Below, in pieces: positions 9,050 through 19,600 of a stretch of DNA of 64,000 nucleotides. The stretch covers positions 1-64,000 of the IMG/VR virus record IMGVR_UViG_3300025402_000006; one strand, 5' to 3'. The stretch is from a virus. The translations under genes were made by a program, and so were the position numbers. Below the pieces are notes generated by a model. That model did no database searches. It was not told where the DNA came from and saw nothing but the letters and a program-made list of their open reading frames with translations. The stretch's first letter is position 1, and each line of letters starts with the position of its first letter.

Positions 9050-9568
9050 ATGCTGCAACTAAATAGCGTAGCTAACGTTGGGGTTCACCGTACGTGTACT
9101 CCATTGTACGAAAAGTACGAGGCTACTCCATACAACACGTTCCTGGACCCATCAGACACAACCAATATCTACTCAGGTATGGTTATGTACCGTACCGGAC
9201 CTGACACAGTAGCCAATGCTGGTACTGCTGTTACCGTTACTGGTGCAAAGCCTTTCGGTTTGTCTGCCCTTGACCGTAACCCAAACATTGATGACGTAAC
9301 TCAGGTTGGAATTAACGCATGGGCTGTATGGCTCGGCGGTTCTAACGCCTTCTTTACGCTCACTGCTCCGGCTTTTGACACAACTCAAGCTTACAACGTT
9401 CTTACTACTGGTGTGCGTACACTTCTGTACACTAACGCCAATGGTCAGATCACTTCAGCTTCAGGTACTGCAAGTACTCTTGGTGCTGTTCCAGTAGCTG
9501 AGTTGATTGATGTAATCAGCCCAACGCAGATCACTGTTCGTCTAATCCCATTCGGCGCTACCGCCTAA
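9050..9568 (+). CDS. Candidate capsid decoration protein
   Basis: A 172-residue beta-rich, Thr/Ala/Gly-rich protein with a good AAGGAG site. It lies between the scaffold candidate and the major capsid gene, the usual location of head-stabilising decoration proteins. Codon use is regular, as for a highly expressed gene. There are no catalytic residues or membrane helices. The assignment is by order, size and composition; a head-fibre base is an alternative. Confidence 0.6.
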   Translation: MLQLNSVANVGVHRTCTPLYEKYEATPYNTFLDPSDTTNIYSGMVMYRTGPDTVANAGTAVTVTGAKPFGLSALDRNPNIDDVTQVGINAWAVWLGGSNAFFTLTAPAFDTTQAYNVLTTGVRTLLYTNANGQITSASGTASTLGAVPVAELIDVISPTQITVRLIPFGATA

Positions 9569-9592
9569 GGGTTTTTGAAAGGAAATATAATA

Positions 9593-10606
9593 ATGAGTTC
9601 AATTACTCCTAATGGTGCTGTAGCCGATCACTTGGCTCCACGTACTGCTAAGAAGTCTGACGATTATGTTGCAAGCATTGTAGAGGCTCAAGAGCGTCTC
9701 GCTTCAGCAACTGGTCGTAAGACAGCTACTCGTGAAGAGAAGCAACGCCGTCTTGCAGGAATCCTTGCAGACAAGGACAACTACATGGTCCGTCTCGGAC
9801 AGGGTATGATTGGTCCTATCCAGCTTAAGCTTCGTTACCAGGGTATGACCCGTAACGTTCTTCTGGAAGATCCACTAACACCTGGTGTCCCAGTTATGTA
9901 CGATGTACTTGACGAATACGGTCAGGCTTACATTCTTTCTGGTAATGAAGGTGAAGTTCGCGTCACCCCATTCGAAGGTAAGAAAGTTCCAGTCCGTTTG
10001 TTCCGTATTGCTACATTCCCTCAAATTAAGAAGGAAGACCTCTGGTACCTACGTGTTAACATCGTTGAATACGCTCAGGACATGTCAAAGCAAGCTATCA
10101 TGATGCAGGAAGACGCACGTCTTATCACTGTTCTTGAAGCTGCTATTAACAACTACGCAGTTGACCCTAACCACACTGTTTCACCTAACCACATCGTTAA
10201 CGAGCTTTCAGGATACATTACTCCTGACTCACTCTACGACCTCGTGGCTTTGATTGAAGTTCACCAGTTGGAGGCTTCACGTCTATTGTTCAACCCAATT
10301 GACTACCGTGACCTCTACAAGTGGGACATCAACCAAACAGGTTGGGCATTCAAGGACCGCGTTGTTGCCGGTGAGCGTATCGTTCAATTCGGTGGCTTCC
10401 AAGTACAACGTTCAATCGAAGTACCACAGGGTACAGTTTACATGACACCATCACCAGAATTCCTCGGTGTGTTCCCAGTTATGTACTCACTCGATGTTGA
10501 AGAGAACCACACACCTGAGAAGTTCCACAAGGGATGGGTAATGGACGAGCTCGTTTCAGAGATCGTACTCAACCCACGTGGTCTTGGTAAGATCGTTAAG
10601 GCTTAG
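9593..10606 (+). CDS. Major capsid protein
   Basis: This 337-residue protein would form the icosahedral shell. I chose ATG 9593, which has AAAGGA at 9578-9583; a TTG at 9575 overlaps that site. Features fitting an HK97-type capsid protein are the length, a charged helical N-arm (about residues 15-60, possibly cleaved by the protease), an alternating A-domain-like middle, and a C-terminal region with FGGFQVQRSIEVP and a VFPVMYSLDVEENHTP segment. It is last in the portal-protease-scaffold-decoration-capsid order and uses a restricted set of frequent codons. A strong hairpin lies just downstream. Confidence 0.85.
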   Translation: MSSITPNGAVADHLAPRTAKKSDDYVASIVEAQERLASATGRKTATREEKQRRLAGILADKDNYMVRLGQGMIGPIQLKLRYQGMTRNVLLEDPLTPGVPVMYDVLDEYGQAYILSGNEGEVRVTPFEGKKVPVRLFRIATFPQIKKEDLWYLRVNIVEYAQDMSKQAIMMQEDARLITVLEAAINNYAVDPNHTVSPNHIVNELSGYITPDSLYDLVALIEVHQLEASRLLFNPIDYRDLYKWDINQTGWAFKDRVVAGERIVQFGGFQVQRSIEVPQGTVYMTPSPEFLGVFPVMYSLDVEENHTPEKFHKGWVMDELVSEIVLNPRGLGKIVKA

Positions 10607-10620
10607 TCTTAACACATCTA

Positions 10621-10657
10621 GGTGGGGTATAGGTTATATAATAGCTTATACCTCACC
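10621..10657 (+). terminator. Strong RNA hairpin after the capsid gene
   Basis: The arms beginning GGTGGGGTATAGG and ending CTTATACCTCACC can form a stem of about 15 bp with three G-U pairs around a 7-nt loop. No U-tract follows, so it may be a processing or mRNA-stabilising element, or an attenuator, rather than a classical intrinsic terminator. The 160-nt gap around it is long for this genome. A second, weaker inverted repeat (TAGGTA 10705-10710 with TACCTA 10724-10729) lies further down. Confidence 0.5.
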
Positions 10658-10766
10658 AGGATGTAAAACTCGCATTAAAGAAATACCCTCGAAGTTGCAA
10701 TAACTAGGTATCGAAAATCTCTTTACCTACCTAGGGAGAAATCCCCTTGAAGATAGGAGCATTAAA

Positions 10767-11333
10767 ATGGCAAGAACAGTATCACGTAGTGGTGACAATG
10801 GCGAATCAACTCCAGTTCCAGTAGTGGACTTGGGTGGATATGTTGAAGATCACCGTCCGGATCCTGCTGATCTAAGCAAGGCTCGTGCAGCTGCACCAGT
10901 CGCTTTCACCGGTATGCAAGAAATTAACACTGCAGACTGGATTGAGAACTTGATGGACAGTGGAACGGTGTTTTCTAATCCTAAGGGTAGCTTTAAACTA
11001 GCTGGCCTTGGATACCACGGAAGCATCCAACCTATTCCAACTGAGATCCGCCAGGACCCATATGTACTGAGAGCCGTACAACGTGGCCGCATTGCTTTCC
11101 TCAGCGAAGAGCAGGCTATGAATAAGATCGCTGATTTGAAGGATGAAAACAGTACTAGTGAAAGTCACATGGATCACCTCCGTGACAGTCTAGCTGCTGG
11201 TGCTAGTGACAACAATGGCATGTACAAGATTGACTTGCCAGATGAAGCTGAACCAAAGGGACCAAGCCAGTCTTGGGAACAGGTTTGGGACAATAGCACA
11301 AGCACTCCTACTAAGCCTAAGAAGAACGCATAA
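10767..11333 (+). CDS. Unrecognised structural-region protein
   Basis: A 188-residue protein with an AGGAG site at about 10757. Polar N- and C-terminal tails (the latter Ser/Thr/Pro/Lys-rich) flank a more compact middle of about residues 45-115. It is the first gene after the post-capsid hairpin. No recognised domain; possibly a head-completion or minor virion protein by position. Confidence 0.55.
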   Translation: MARTVSRSGDNGESTPVPVVDLGGYVEDHRPDPADLSKARAAAPVAFTGMQEINTADWIENLMDSGTVFSNPKGSFKLAGLGYHGSIQPIPTEIRQDPYVLRAVQRGRIAFLSEEQAMNKIADLKDENSTSESHMDHLRDSLAAGASDNNGMYKIDLPDEAEPKGPSQSWEQVWDNSTSTPTKPKKNA

Positions 11334-11375
11334 CAACCGGTGGACTGCAAAGCTCCACCCTTATAAGGAGCTTAA

Positions 11376-11642
11376 ATGAGCGACGAAATTAAGAACACAG
11401 TTAAGCCTAGTAACGTTGGTGCTGAGCCTGTTGGCGCAGTAATCCCAAGCGGTACAGTGCTCAGCGGTACAACAATCTATAATGAACCATGGTTCAGTGT
11501 TTGGTTGCCACAGACATTCCCTGGAACTGTTACTGGTGGTGTAGCACAACCTACCTTGAGCGGTACTGGTTACCAAGGTGCAAACAATGTCGGTCTGGTA
11601 TTCCAGAACGATCAATACAACACAACCGTGAGAGGATTCTAA
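11376..11642 (+). CDS. Unrecognised small virion-type protein
   Basis: An 88-residue, Gly/Thr/Val-rich protein with an AAGGAG site upstream. Its composition matches neighbouring appendage proteins. It starts the run of fibre-like genes between capsid and neck. No domain recognised. Confidence 0.5.
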   Translation: MSDEIKNTVKPSNVGAEPVGAVIPSGTVLSGTTIYNEPWFSVWLPQTFPGTVTGGVAQPTLSGTGYQGANNVGLVFQNDQYNTTVRGF

Positions 11643-11643
11643 C

Positions 11644-12348
11644 ATGGCTATTACACCAAACACAGCAATAGAACAGGCTAATAAGCAGGCGCTACGTGGA
11701 GTAGCACGCGGTGGTTTTAATTCATACGCACCTTCTGCTATTGACCCTACTGTTTACGTAAATGCTGCTGCTACTACTAGTGGTATTCTTGAACTCGTAG
11801 TTCCTGCAACTGGTGCTACTACTTTCACAATCAGTGGCCCTAATGGAACTACTGCTACCCTTACTGGTACTGCTACTGGTACCCAGGTTAGCGGTTTGGT
11901 TTCTGCTCTTGCTGCTGGTCCACTTTCTGGTTACACATTTTATGTAAACGCCGGTGGTGCTAACTACATCAATGGTACTACTACAACAATCATCGTTCCT
12001 TCCGGAGCTGCATTGCTTGTTGTATCTGGTACTGGTGGTGCTGTTCCTACCATTACTGCACTTGCATTCAGTGGTTCAAACGCTGAAGCTGTTACTTACC
12101 CTAACTATGTTGGTACTCCTAATTCTGCACCTACTTGGGTAGATGATGCTACTGTTCACGCTTACCAAGTTGGTATTGGTGGAGCACAGAACACACAAAT
12201 CATTGAACAAAAGCAAGTTCGTCAGATTCTTACCGGTAACGGTCCTGATGGTGGTTCACAAACTGAACAATACAATGGTTACTTTGCTTCTTACAGCGGA
12301 AACCTTTACCAGACCGTACAGAAGAACACCAAGCGCCAGCAGTGCTAA
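11644..12348 (+). CDS. Putative appendage protein (beta-rich)
   Basis: A short helical N-terminus is followed by a Gly/Thr/Ala-rich beta region with several repeats of TGT and SGT turns. The last 50 residues are more polar and end in a basic tail. The protein has 234 residues and no membrane segment. The style is that of a fibre or decoration protein. The following small gene begins at the base directly after its stop codon. Confidence 0.5.
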   Translation: MAITPNTAIEQANKQALRGVARGGFNSYAPSAIDPTVYVNAAATTSGILELVVPATGATTFTISGPNGTTATLTGTATGTQVSGLVSALAAGPLSGYTFYVNAGGANYINGTTTTIIVPSGAALLVVSGTGGAVPTITALAFSGSNAEAVTYPNYVGTPNSAPTWVDDATVHAYQVGIGGAQNTQIIEQKQVRQILTGNGPDGGSQTEQYNGYFASYSGNLYQTVQKNTKRQQC

Positions 12349-12498
12349 ATGGAACACGTACCTTTTAGAATAAAGGTAGATGCGGTTATAACTAGAGCGG
12401 ATGGTGTCCAGGAAAACCTGGGCACCATTAGTTCTAATACGACAGAAAATAAAAATGATCACTCTACTGACGAACAAGACCAGAAACAGTTTAGTTAA
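12349..12498 (+). CDS. Small protein overlapping the next gene
   Basis: A 49-codon frame starts with ATG directly after the previous stop. Its N-terminal half, with a VDAVITRADGVQENLG stretch, reads like real protein, while its 3' end overlaps the start of the next gene by 44 nt in another frame. The tight spacing and good composition support it. There is no convincing ribosome binding site, so it would rely on reinitiation. Function unknown. Confidence 0.5.
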   Translation: MEHVPFRIKVDAVITRADGVQENLGTISSNTTENKNDHSTDEQDQKQFS

Positions 12499-13060
12499 TG
12501 CAATAACAGGCTCTGGGTACTCATTAGCCATTCCACAATTTATTGCATGGGGTACTGGGTCAGGAACCGTTCAAGCGACCGATATAACCCTATTTAACCC
12601 CGTTCAGGTGCCTGTTAGTGGTACAGTAAGCACTCTTACAACGTCAACATCTGGCGACACATATCTTTGCAGTGCAACATTAACTGCAAGTGGACATTAC
12701 AACATAACAAATATTGGTTTGTTTACCACTGGTGCAACACCTGCAATGGGTACATTAACAAGCCAAGTCAACCCTGGAGCAACCACTATACAAATAAGTG
12801 GTTACAATGCATTCCCAAACACTTTTCCATTCAACATACAGGTACTATCAGAAGTAATGACAGTAATTTCTGGAAATGGTACCAATACTTATAATGTAAT
12901 TAGGGGCGTAAATGGCTCTAGTATGATGACAACGATAATTCCTTCTCTTACTACTGTAGTGGGTCAAGCTGGTTTTATGTTTTTAAAAAGCAGTTTTCCA
13001 GGTATTGGTTTGCAGTACGGAGACAGCATCAAATTTAATATTAGCATTCAATTTATATAG
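12455..13060 (+). CDS. Appendage protein with shared beta module
   Basis: I place the start at ATG 12455; the in-frame ATG at 12401 would overlap the upstream small gene more deeply. The 201-residue product contains, at about residues 110-165, a module reading roughly TTIQIS-[FPF...EVMTV]-GNGTNTYNVIRGVNGS. Related versions occur near the N-termini of the giant fibre at 13657 and the protein at 29333. This suggests a common attachment fold. No enzymatic motif. Confidence 0.55.
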   Translation: MITLLTNKTRNSLVNAITGSGYSLAIPQFIAWGTGSGTVQATDITLFNPVQVPVSGTVSTLTTSTSGDTYLCSATLTASGHYNITNIGLFTTGATPAMGTLTSQVNPGATTIQISGYNAFPNTFPFNIQVLSEVMTVISGNGTNTYNVIRGVNGSSMMTTIIPSLTTVVGQAGFMFLKSSFPGIGLQYGDSIKFNISIQFI

Positions 13061-13068
13061 GAGCAACT

Positions 13069-13608
13069 ATGGCTAGTTTTAACTCTAATTTTTATTTTCC
13101 TCAGGAAGGTCTTAACTACCTTTTGAACGCAATTCCAAGAGGAACACAGGCCGTTCCTTCTACACTTTATCTAGGTCTTACAGCCACTACTTGGTCAACC
13201 ATTAGTGGATACGCTGCTGCAGGTGATGTTCCTCTTACCCTCAATGGTGGTACTTACCCAATTCTTGAAGCTAGTGGTCTCAGTGGTTATTCACGTCTAA
13301 CTCTTTCTGGATCTGGTTGGCAAGCACCACAGACTAACACAATTACAATTGGTACAAGCACAGGAATTCCTGTACAATACTGTACTTACTCAGGAACTAA
13401 CCCTCTTACATTCACAAACACTGGTGCTACATACACTACTATCAACGGTATCTTCCTTACCATCACTGGTACTGTAGGATCAAGTAGCTCAGGCGGAAGT
13501 ACAGTTCTATGGTACGCACCATTCTCTGATCTTTCAACCGTAACTCTAGCTTCAGGCGACTCACTAACTGTTACTCCTACTTGGCAATCTGCTTCTTACC
13601 CATACTAA
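13069..13608 (+). CDS. Putative tail or head appendage protein
   Basis: A 179-residue protein with a TAGGAG site. It opens with a pattern typical of a small phage virion family (a short helix, then TLYLGLTATT, then SGYSRLTLSGSGW, ending in a beta strand after a GDSLTV turn). The protein is beta-rich and lies directly before the giant fibre. It may be a fibre-base or decoration protein; the exact family is not established here. Confidence 0.5.
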   Translation: MASFNSNFYFPQEGLNYLLNAIPRGTQAVPSTLYLGLTATTWSTISGYAAAGDVPLTLNGGTYPILEASGLSGYSRLTLSGSGWQAPQTNTITIGTSTGIPVQYCTYSGTNPLTFTNTGATYTTINGIFLTITGTVGSSSSGGSTVLWYAPFSDLSTVTLASGDSLTVTPTWQSASYPY

Positions 13609-13656
13609 TTAGTAATCAGTAACAGGTAGATAAACAATTAATAGGAGTATTATTTA

Positions 13657-16600
13657 ATGGCCCTCCCAGATTCCAGTGTAATACGATCATACCCTGGTGG
13701 TGCTGCACCTACGTATCTTTCAGCATCGCTTGACTATGCATTCGCAAGCGGACAAACAATAACTGTAGCTAATACCACGGGATGGTATGAAGTTAGCGCA
13801 GGCGGATATAATACCACTAATCCACTAGGAACTAGTGGACCTTTTACGCTTGTTGTAGATTACGGTCTAGGCAGCGAAGAAAAGATACTGTGTGCTAGCG
13901 GTGCCATCTCACTTGGTGTTAATACCACTATTTTTGTTTATAACGTTAGTGGTACCAATGGCCGTGGCTATGACGGAACAACTGCAACTTCGCACTCAGT
14001 AGGAACTTCTAGCGATTATAACGTATTCCCTGTTGCTACAGCTATTGAACAAGCTCAATTTAATCTTGCAGCAAGCAAATTAGGCAATTCAACTTTAGTA
14101 GTATCAGGCACAACTGCTGGTGGAGATCTTGCTGGGACTTATCCTAATCCAACACTTAAAGCAATATACACTGGCGACACATTCTCTGGTGGTGGCGGAA
14201 GCTTCTTGCCAACATTTTCATGGGATAATGCTGGTCGTATAACTAATGTTTCAGGTATAAATATATTTATTCCAACAAGTGCAGTAAGTGGATTGAATAC
14301 GACTATTAGTGGTTTACAGACCCAAATTAACACTAATGGTACAAACATTAGTACACAGAGTGGGCAAATAAATACATTATTTGCAACAACTAGCGGTCAA
14401 GCTTCAAGCATAGCTACACAAAGTGGACAAATTAATTCATTGTTTATAACAACTAGTGGTAACTCTACAGACATTAACAATCAAGCTGCAGCCATTAGCG
14501 GTTTAAATACACAAGTAAGCGATTTAAACAATTCTACTACCTCAGGATTTGCTAGTGTAAATACACAAATATCAGGACTCAATGTAGTAGTTAGTGGTCA
14601 AGCCAATACTCTTGCTACTGAAGCAAACAACATTGCTGTCCTTAGTGGTCAATACGTAACTCTTTCAGGTAACTTAGTTACTACTAACTCTAATGTTGCC
14701 AACCTCAGTGGCCAATTCGCATCACTTTCTGGTTCATATAATACCACGTCAGGAATCGTAACTAACCAAACTGGATACATTGCCACACTTAGTGGTCAAA
14801 TGATCACTGCTAATAACGGTATATCAACTAACGCTGCAAACCTTGCCACGTTATCTGGTCAATATACTACTACTAGTGGAATTGTTACCAACCACACTTC
14901 ATACATTGCAACAATTTCTGGTAAACAAATTACTGATGAAAACAACATAGCAACACTTTCAGGAAACATTGTTACCATTAGTGGAAAGCAAGTAACTGAC
15001 GAAGCTAATATTGCTTCTCTTTCAGGGTCTCTTGTTACCCTAAGTGGTCAATTTGTAACTACTTCAGGAAGAACAATCTTCTCTGGCACTAATGCCGGTG
15101 GAGATTTAACTGGTACATACCCTAACCCAACTCTTAGAACAATTAGTGGTGTTAGTGGTACCTATGGATCTGCTACACAAACTCCATTGCTTTCTATCGA
15201 TTCAAATGGTCGTGTTACTAATGCACAACTTTACACAATCCAGATTGCTGAAAACCAAGTAAACAACCTAACAACAGATATGACTAGCATATCTGGAAAC
15301 ATTGCTAGTGTATCTGGTAAACAAGCTACAGATGCTTCTAATATTGCATCGTTGTCAGGTAGTCTTGCTACTCTTTCAGGCCAGTATGTATCAACGAGTG
15401 GAATCGTCACTAATAACACTAGCTACATTGCTACCATATCGGGTAAGCAAATTACCGATGAGGCAAACATTGCATCATTGAGTGGTTCTCTTGCAACGCT
15501 CAGTGGCCAATATGTTACCACTTCAGGTCTTGTTACAAATCAGGCTGGATACATATCTACAATATCTGGCAAACAGATTGCTGATGAAGCTAATCTTGCC
15601 ACACTATCTGGTCAATATGCTACAACTAGTGGCATTGTTACCAATAACACTGGTTATATTGCTACTATTTCAGGTAAGCAAGTCACCGACGAAGCTAATA
15701 TTGCTTCATTGAGTGGCAGCCTTGCTACAGTTAGTGGAGTTGCTTATGCTGCCCTTCCTAGAACTGGTGGAACAATCAGTGGCAACCTTACAGTAACTGG
15801 AACACTAACTGCTGGTTCTTTAACTGTTAGTGGTGGTAATGTTCTAATTAGCGGTTCAACTGCCAATGGCGACCTTTCAGGCACCTATCCAGCCCCTACA
15901 GTGGCAAAGATCCAAGGAGTTGCTGTAAGCCCAACAACTCCAACTAATAACCAAGTTCTACGCTACAGCACTACATCTGGCACTTGGTATGCTGGTACGG
16001 GTAATGCTCTATTCCCAACTACTACTCAGAGTGGTAACTACACAGCAGTTCCCAATGATTATGTAGTATGTAATGCAACTGCTGGTGCAATGACAGTCAC
16101 TCTAACTAATGCTCCTGCAAACGGTTCAATAATTGCAGTTGCTAGCCAAGCTACAAGCACTTACAACGTTACTGTTGTAGCTAGCGGTAGCGACACGATT
16201 CCTGGTGGTTCTTTTGTCTTGGCAGGCAACGGAGTGTTTAACTCTGTTGAATTCTACTACGATGCTGGATTAGCTGAATGGTTGATTGTAAGTAACCAAT
16301 TCGGTGATGTTGCTGGTGGAGATCTTACCGGAACTTATCCTAACCCAACAGTTTCTTATCTTAATGGTGTCCCTGTAAGCCCTACACCTCCAAATACTGG
16401 TCAAGTTCTTGCATCAGTTGGTGGAGTGTGGACTCCAATCACGTCAAGTGGAATTGGAACACCTGGTCCTGGTGGAGCTAATGGTTACTATGGTGCCTTC
16501 TATGACACCACTAATCAAACTGCTACAAGCACTACAAGTGGAAACGTTCTAGCAATTGGTAGTACATTCTCTGCCAATGGTATAACTAGATCGGCTAGTG

Positions 16601-19600
16601 GAACAATTACATTTGGTTATGCTGGTACTTATCTTATTGCTTATACAGTTCAACTAATTACATCTTCCAGTGCTTCTAGAAACGTAGATATTTGGTTCCG
16701 TAAAAATGGTGTTAATGTTCCAAATACGAATGCAACATTTGCAGTGCCAGCATCACCAACGCCAGGTGGCGGAAATGCTGTAACTGCTGCTGTAACACAT
16801 ATAATCGTTGCAAGTGGTAATGACAACTTCCAAATTATGTGGATGCCAACCAACACTGATACTACTGTTGAAACTATTGCCTCTGGCGCTAACTACCCAA
16901 CTGCTCCTGGAGTATTTGTATCTGTTTCTCAAATCATGTACAACCAAACAGGTACATACACAGTTAACGCAGTCGCTGCTAGTGGTACTAATGCTACTAC
17001 TGCAACTCCACTTACACTTAGTACATATGCTCCAATAACTGGTGCTACTGCTTCAGGTAACACAGCATCTGGTACAGGAGTTATTCTTCCTACGCCAACA
17101 TATAACGGTCAATGGATGCAGATCCACAATGAAGACCTAACTCACTGGCTCCTTGTCTATCCACAACCAACAGCGTATATTGATAATGGTTCAACTGGTG
17201 CTCCTATTTGGTTACCACCAACTAGTTATTGGGAAGGTGTAGCTACAACTACCACTTCCTGGGATACTGCTATCCAACCATTGACTAGTAACTCACTTGC
17301 TGTTAGTTACTTGGTTGTTCCTGGTCAAACAGACATTGAACTACAAACCTACGGTACTCCTGGTACATACGGTACTACTAGTGGTATTCCAGTAATTACA
17401 ACAGATACCTATGGTCGTTCGACTGTAACTGTAACTGGTGTACAAATTAACCAAAGTCAAGTAACTGGTCTTTCTGGAAACTTGTCAGCATTGAGTGGTT
17501 CAATAACTACAACCAGTAGCAACCTTGCAACGCTCAGTGGTCAATACGCCACAACATCAGGTATTGTTACAAACCAAACTGGTTACATTGCAACCCTATC
17601 GGGTCAAATGGTTACTGCTAATAGTAACATTGCCTCTACAAGTGGATCGCTTGCAACCCTTTCTGGACAGTTTGTAGCCCTCTCAGGATCATACAGCACA
17701 ACTAGTGGTAACCTAAATACTACTAATACCAATGTTGCTAATCTTAGTGGTCAATACGCCACTCTTAGTGGTCAATATGCAGCTACTTCAGGAATTGTTA
17801 CCAACCACACAAGTTACATTGCCGCTACTAGCGGTTCTCTTGCCACTCTTAGTGGTCAATTCGTAGCTCTTTCTGGTTCATATAATACCACTTCAGGAAT
17901 TGTTACAAGCCAAACAAGTTATATTTCAACTTTGTCAGGACAAGTAGTAACACTTTCTGGTAGTGATGCTAACAAGCTTCCACTTAGCGGAGGAACCGTT
18001 ACCGGTACTTTGAATGTTAATAGCCCATTCAATGTTAATGGAAACGTTAGCATTACTGGTACAGAAACTATTTCTGGTGCTCTAAACGTTAACTACACGA
18101 TCAATGCTACAACGCCGACTAACAACCCACCAATCAACTTTGGTGGTGGACTAAGCTATTCTGATGTTAACACAATTGCTGGATTTAACACTAGCGTTAA
18201 CAACTACAACCAGATTGTTCTACAAAATACTAACTCAGGTACTTCAGCTAGCACTAACTTAAACGTAAGTAACAACTTGGGAACAAGTGGTACTAACTAT
18301 GGTGAGTTTGGTATGAACTCCAGTAATTTTACTGGTACTGGTGCGTTTAATACTGCAGGAGCAGTTTACCTTGCTTCAGCCTCTACAGACCTAGCTATCG
18401 GTACTTATGGTAACAATGCTATTCACTTTGTAACTAATAGTGCAACAGCTGATGCAATGACAATTACCAGTGGTGGGAACGTCGTTGTCGGTAGTGGTTT
18501 GACTGTTAGTGGAACATTTACTCTTGCAACAGGTATCACTATATCAACTCCTATTGGTAACTATCCTATAGCAATTGGTTACCAAGCTGGTCAAACTGAT
18601 AATGGTAATGGTGGTGTAGCAGTTGGTTACCAAGCTGGTCAAAGTAACAATAATTATGGTGTATCTTTAGGTTATCTTGCCGGACAAAATGGAAACAGCA
18701 AAGGTGTAGCAATTGGTGCTGCTGCTGGTCAAACAACTAACGCTTCAGGTATTGCAATTGGTTTCCAAGCTGCTGCACTTGGTAACAACAATAGCATTGC
18801 AATTGGTTTTAATTCTCAAACTGGATCTAGTGGGTACGCAATAGCACTAGGTACTAGCAGCACAGCAAGTGCTTCAGGTTCTGTAGCAATTGGTATGAAT
18901 GCAACTGCAACTGGAACAAACCAATTTGTTCTTGGTACATCAAACCATAACGTTCAAGTACCTGGTACCTTTGCTGTAAGTGGTTCTTTGACCGTAAGTG
19001 GTACTGCTGTAATGACCAGTGGTTCTGCAGTCGGTGGAGATCTTACTGGTACAATAGGTAATGCAAAAGTAACTAAGTTACAAGGTTACACAGTATCAAG
19101 CGGTGCACCTACTGCCAATGCAATGCTTGTTTACAGTGGTTCTCAATGGACCTCAGGTCCTGCTGTAAGCGGTACAACTGGTACAGGTGGAATAATCCCT
19201 TACGCTACCAACCCATTGCTCGTAGCACCTCTAGAACAGGTTGTAGTTAGCTCTGGTGTAGTATCTTCAAGCGCTGCTGCTGTTCTCAACACCGTTTCTG
19301 GTGGAGTCTATGTCTACACTGCTGCTCCAACATCAGCATGGCAAATCCAAATAACCAATGCTCCAACTACTGTTGGTCAAGCCGTTACTGTCACTGTTGG
19401 TACAAATAATGGTTCTACAGCCTACCTCCCATCAGGGTTTACGATCAATGGTTACACTGTTAACGGTGGTACTACGCTACCTGCCCATGGAACAGCATAT
19501 ACTAACACTTATACCGTGACAGCGTACTACCAAGGTGGTTCAATATGGACTGCTGCAGATGCAACAGTAAACTATGATTTCTATGCTATTACATTAATAT

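Noticed and set aside
14281-15740. Regularly spaced DNA repeats that could suggest a CRISPR array
   Set aside because: They are in frame, vary synonymously and encode a fibre shaft; repeat and spacer lengths are not constant.
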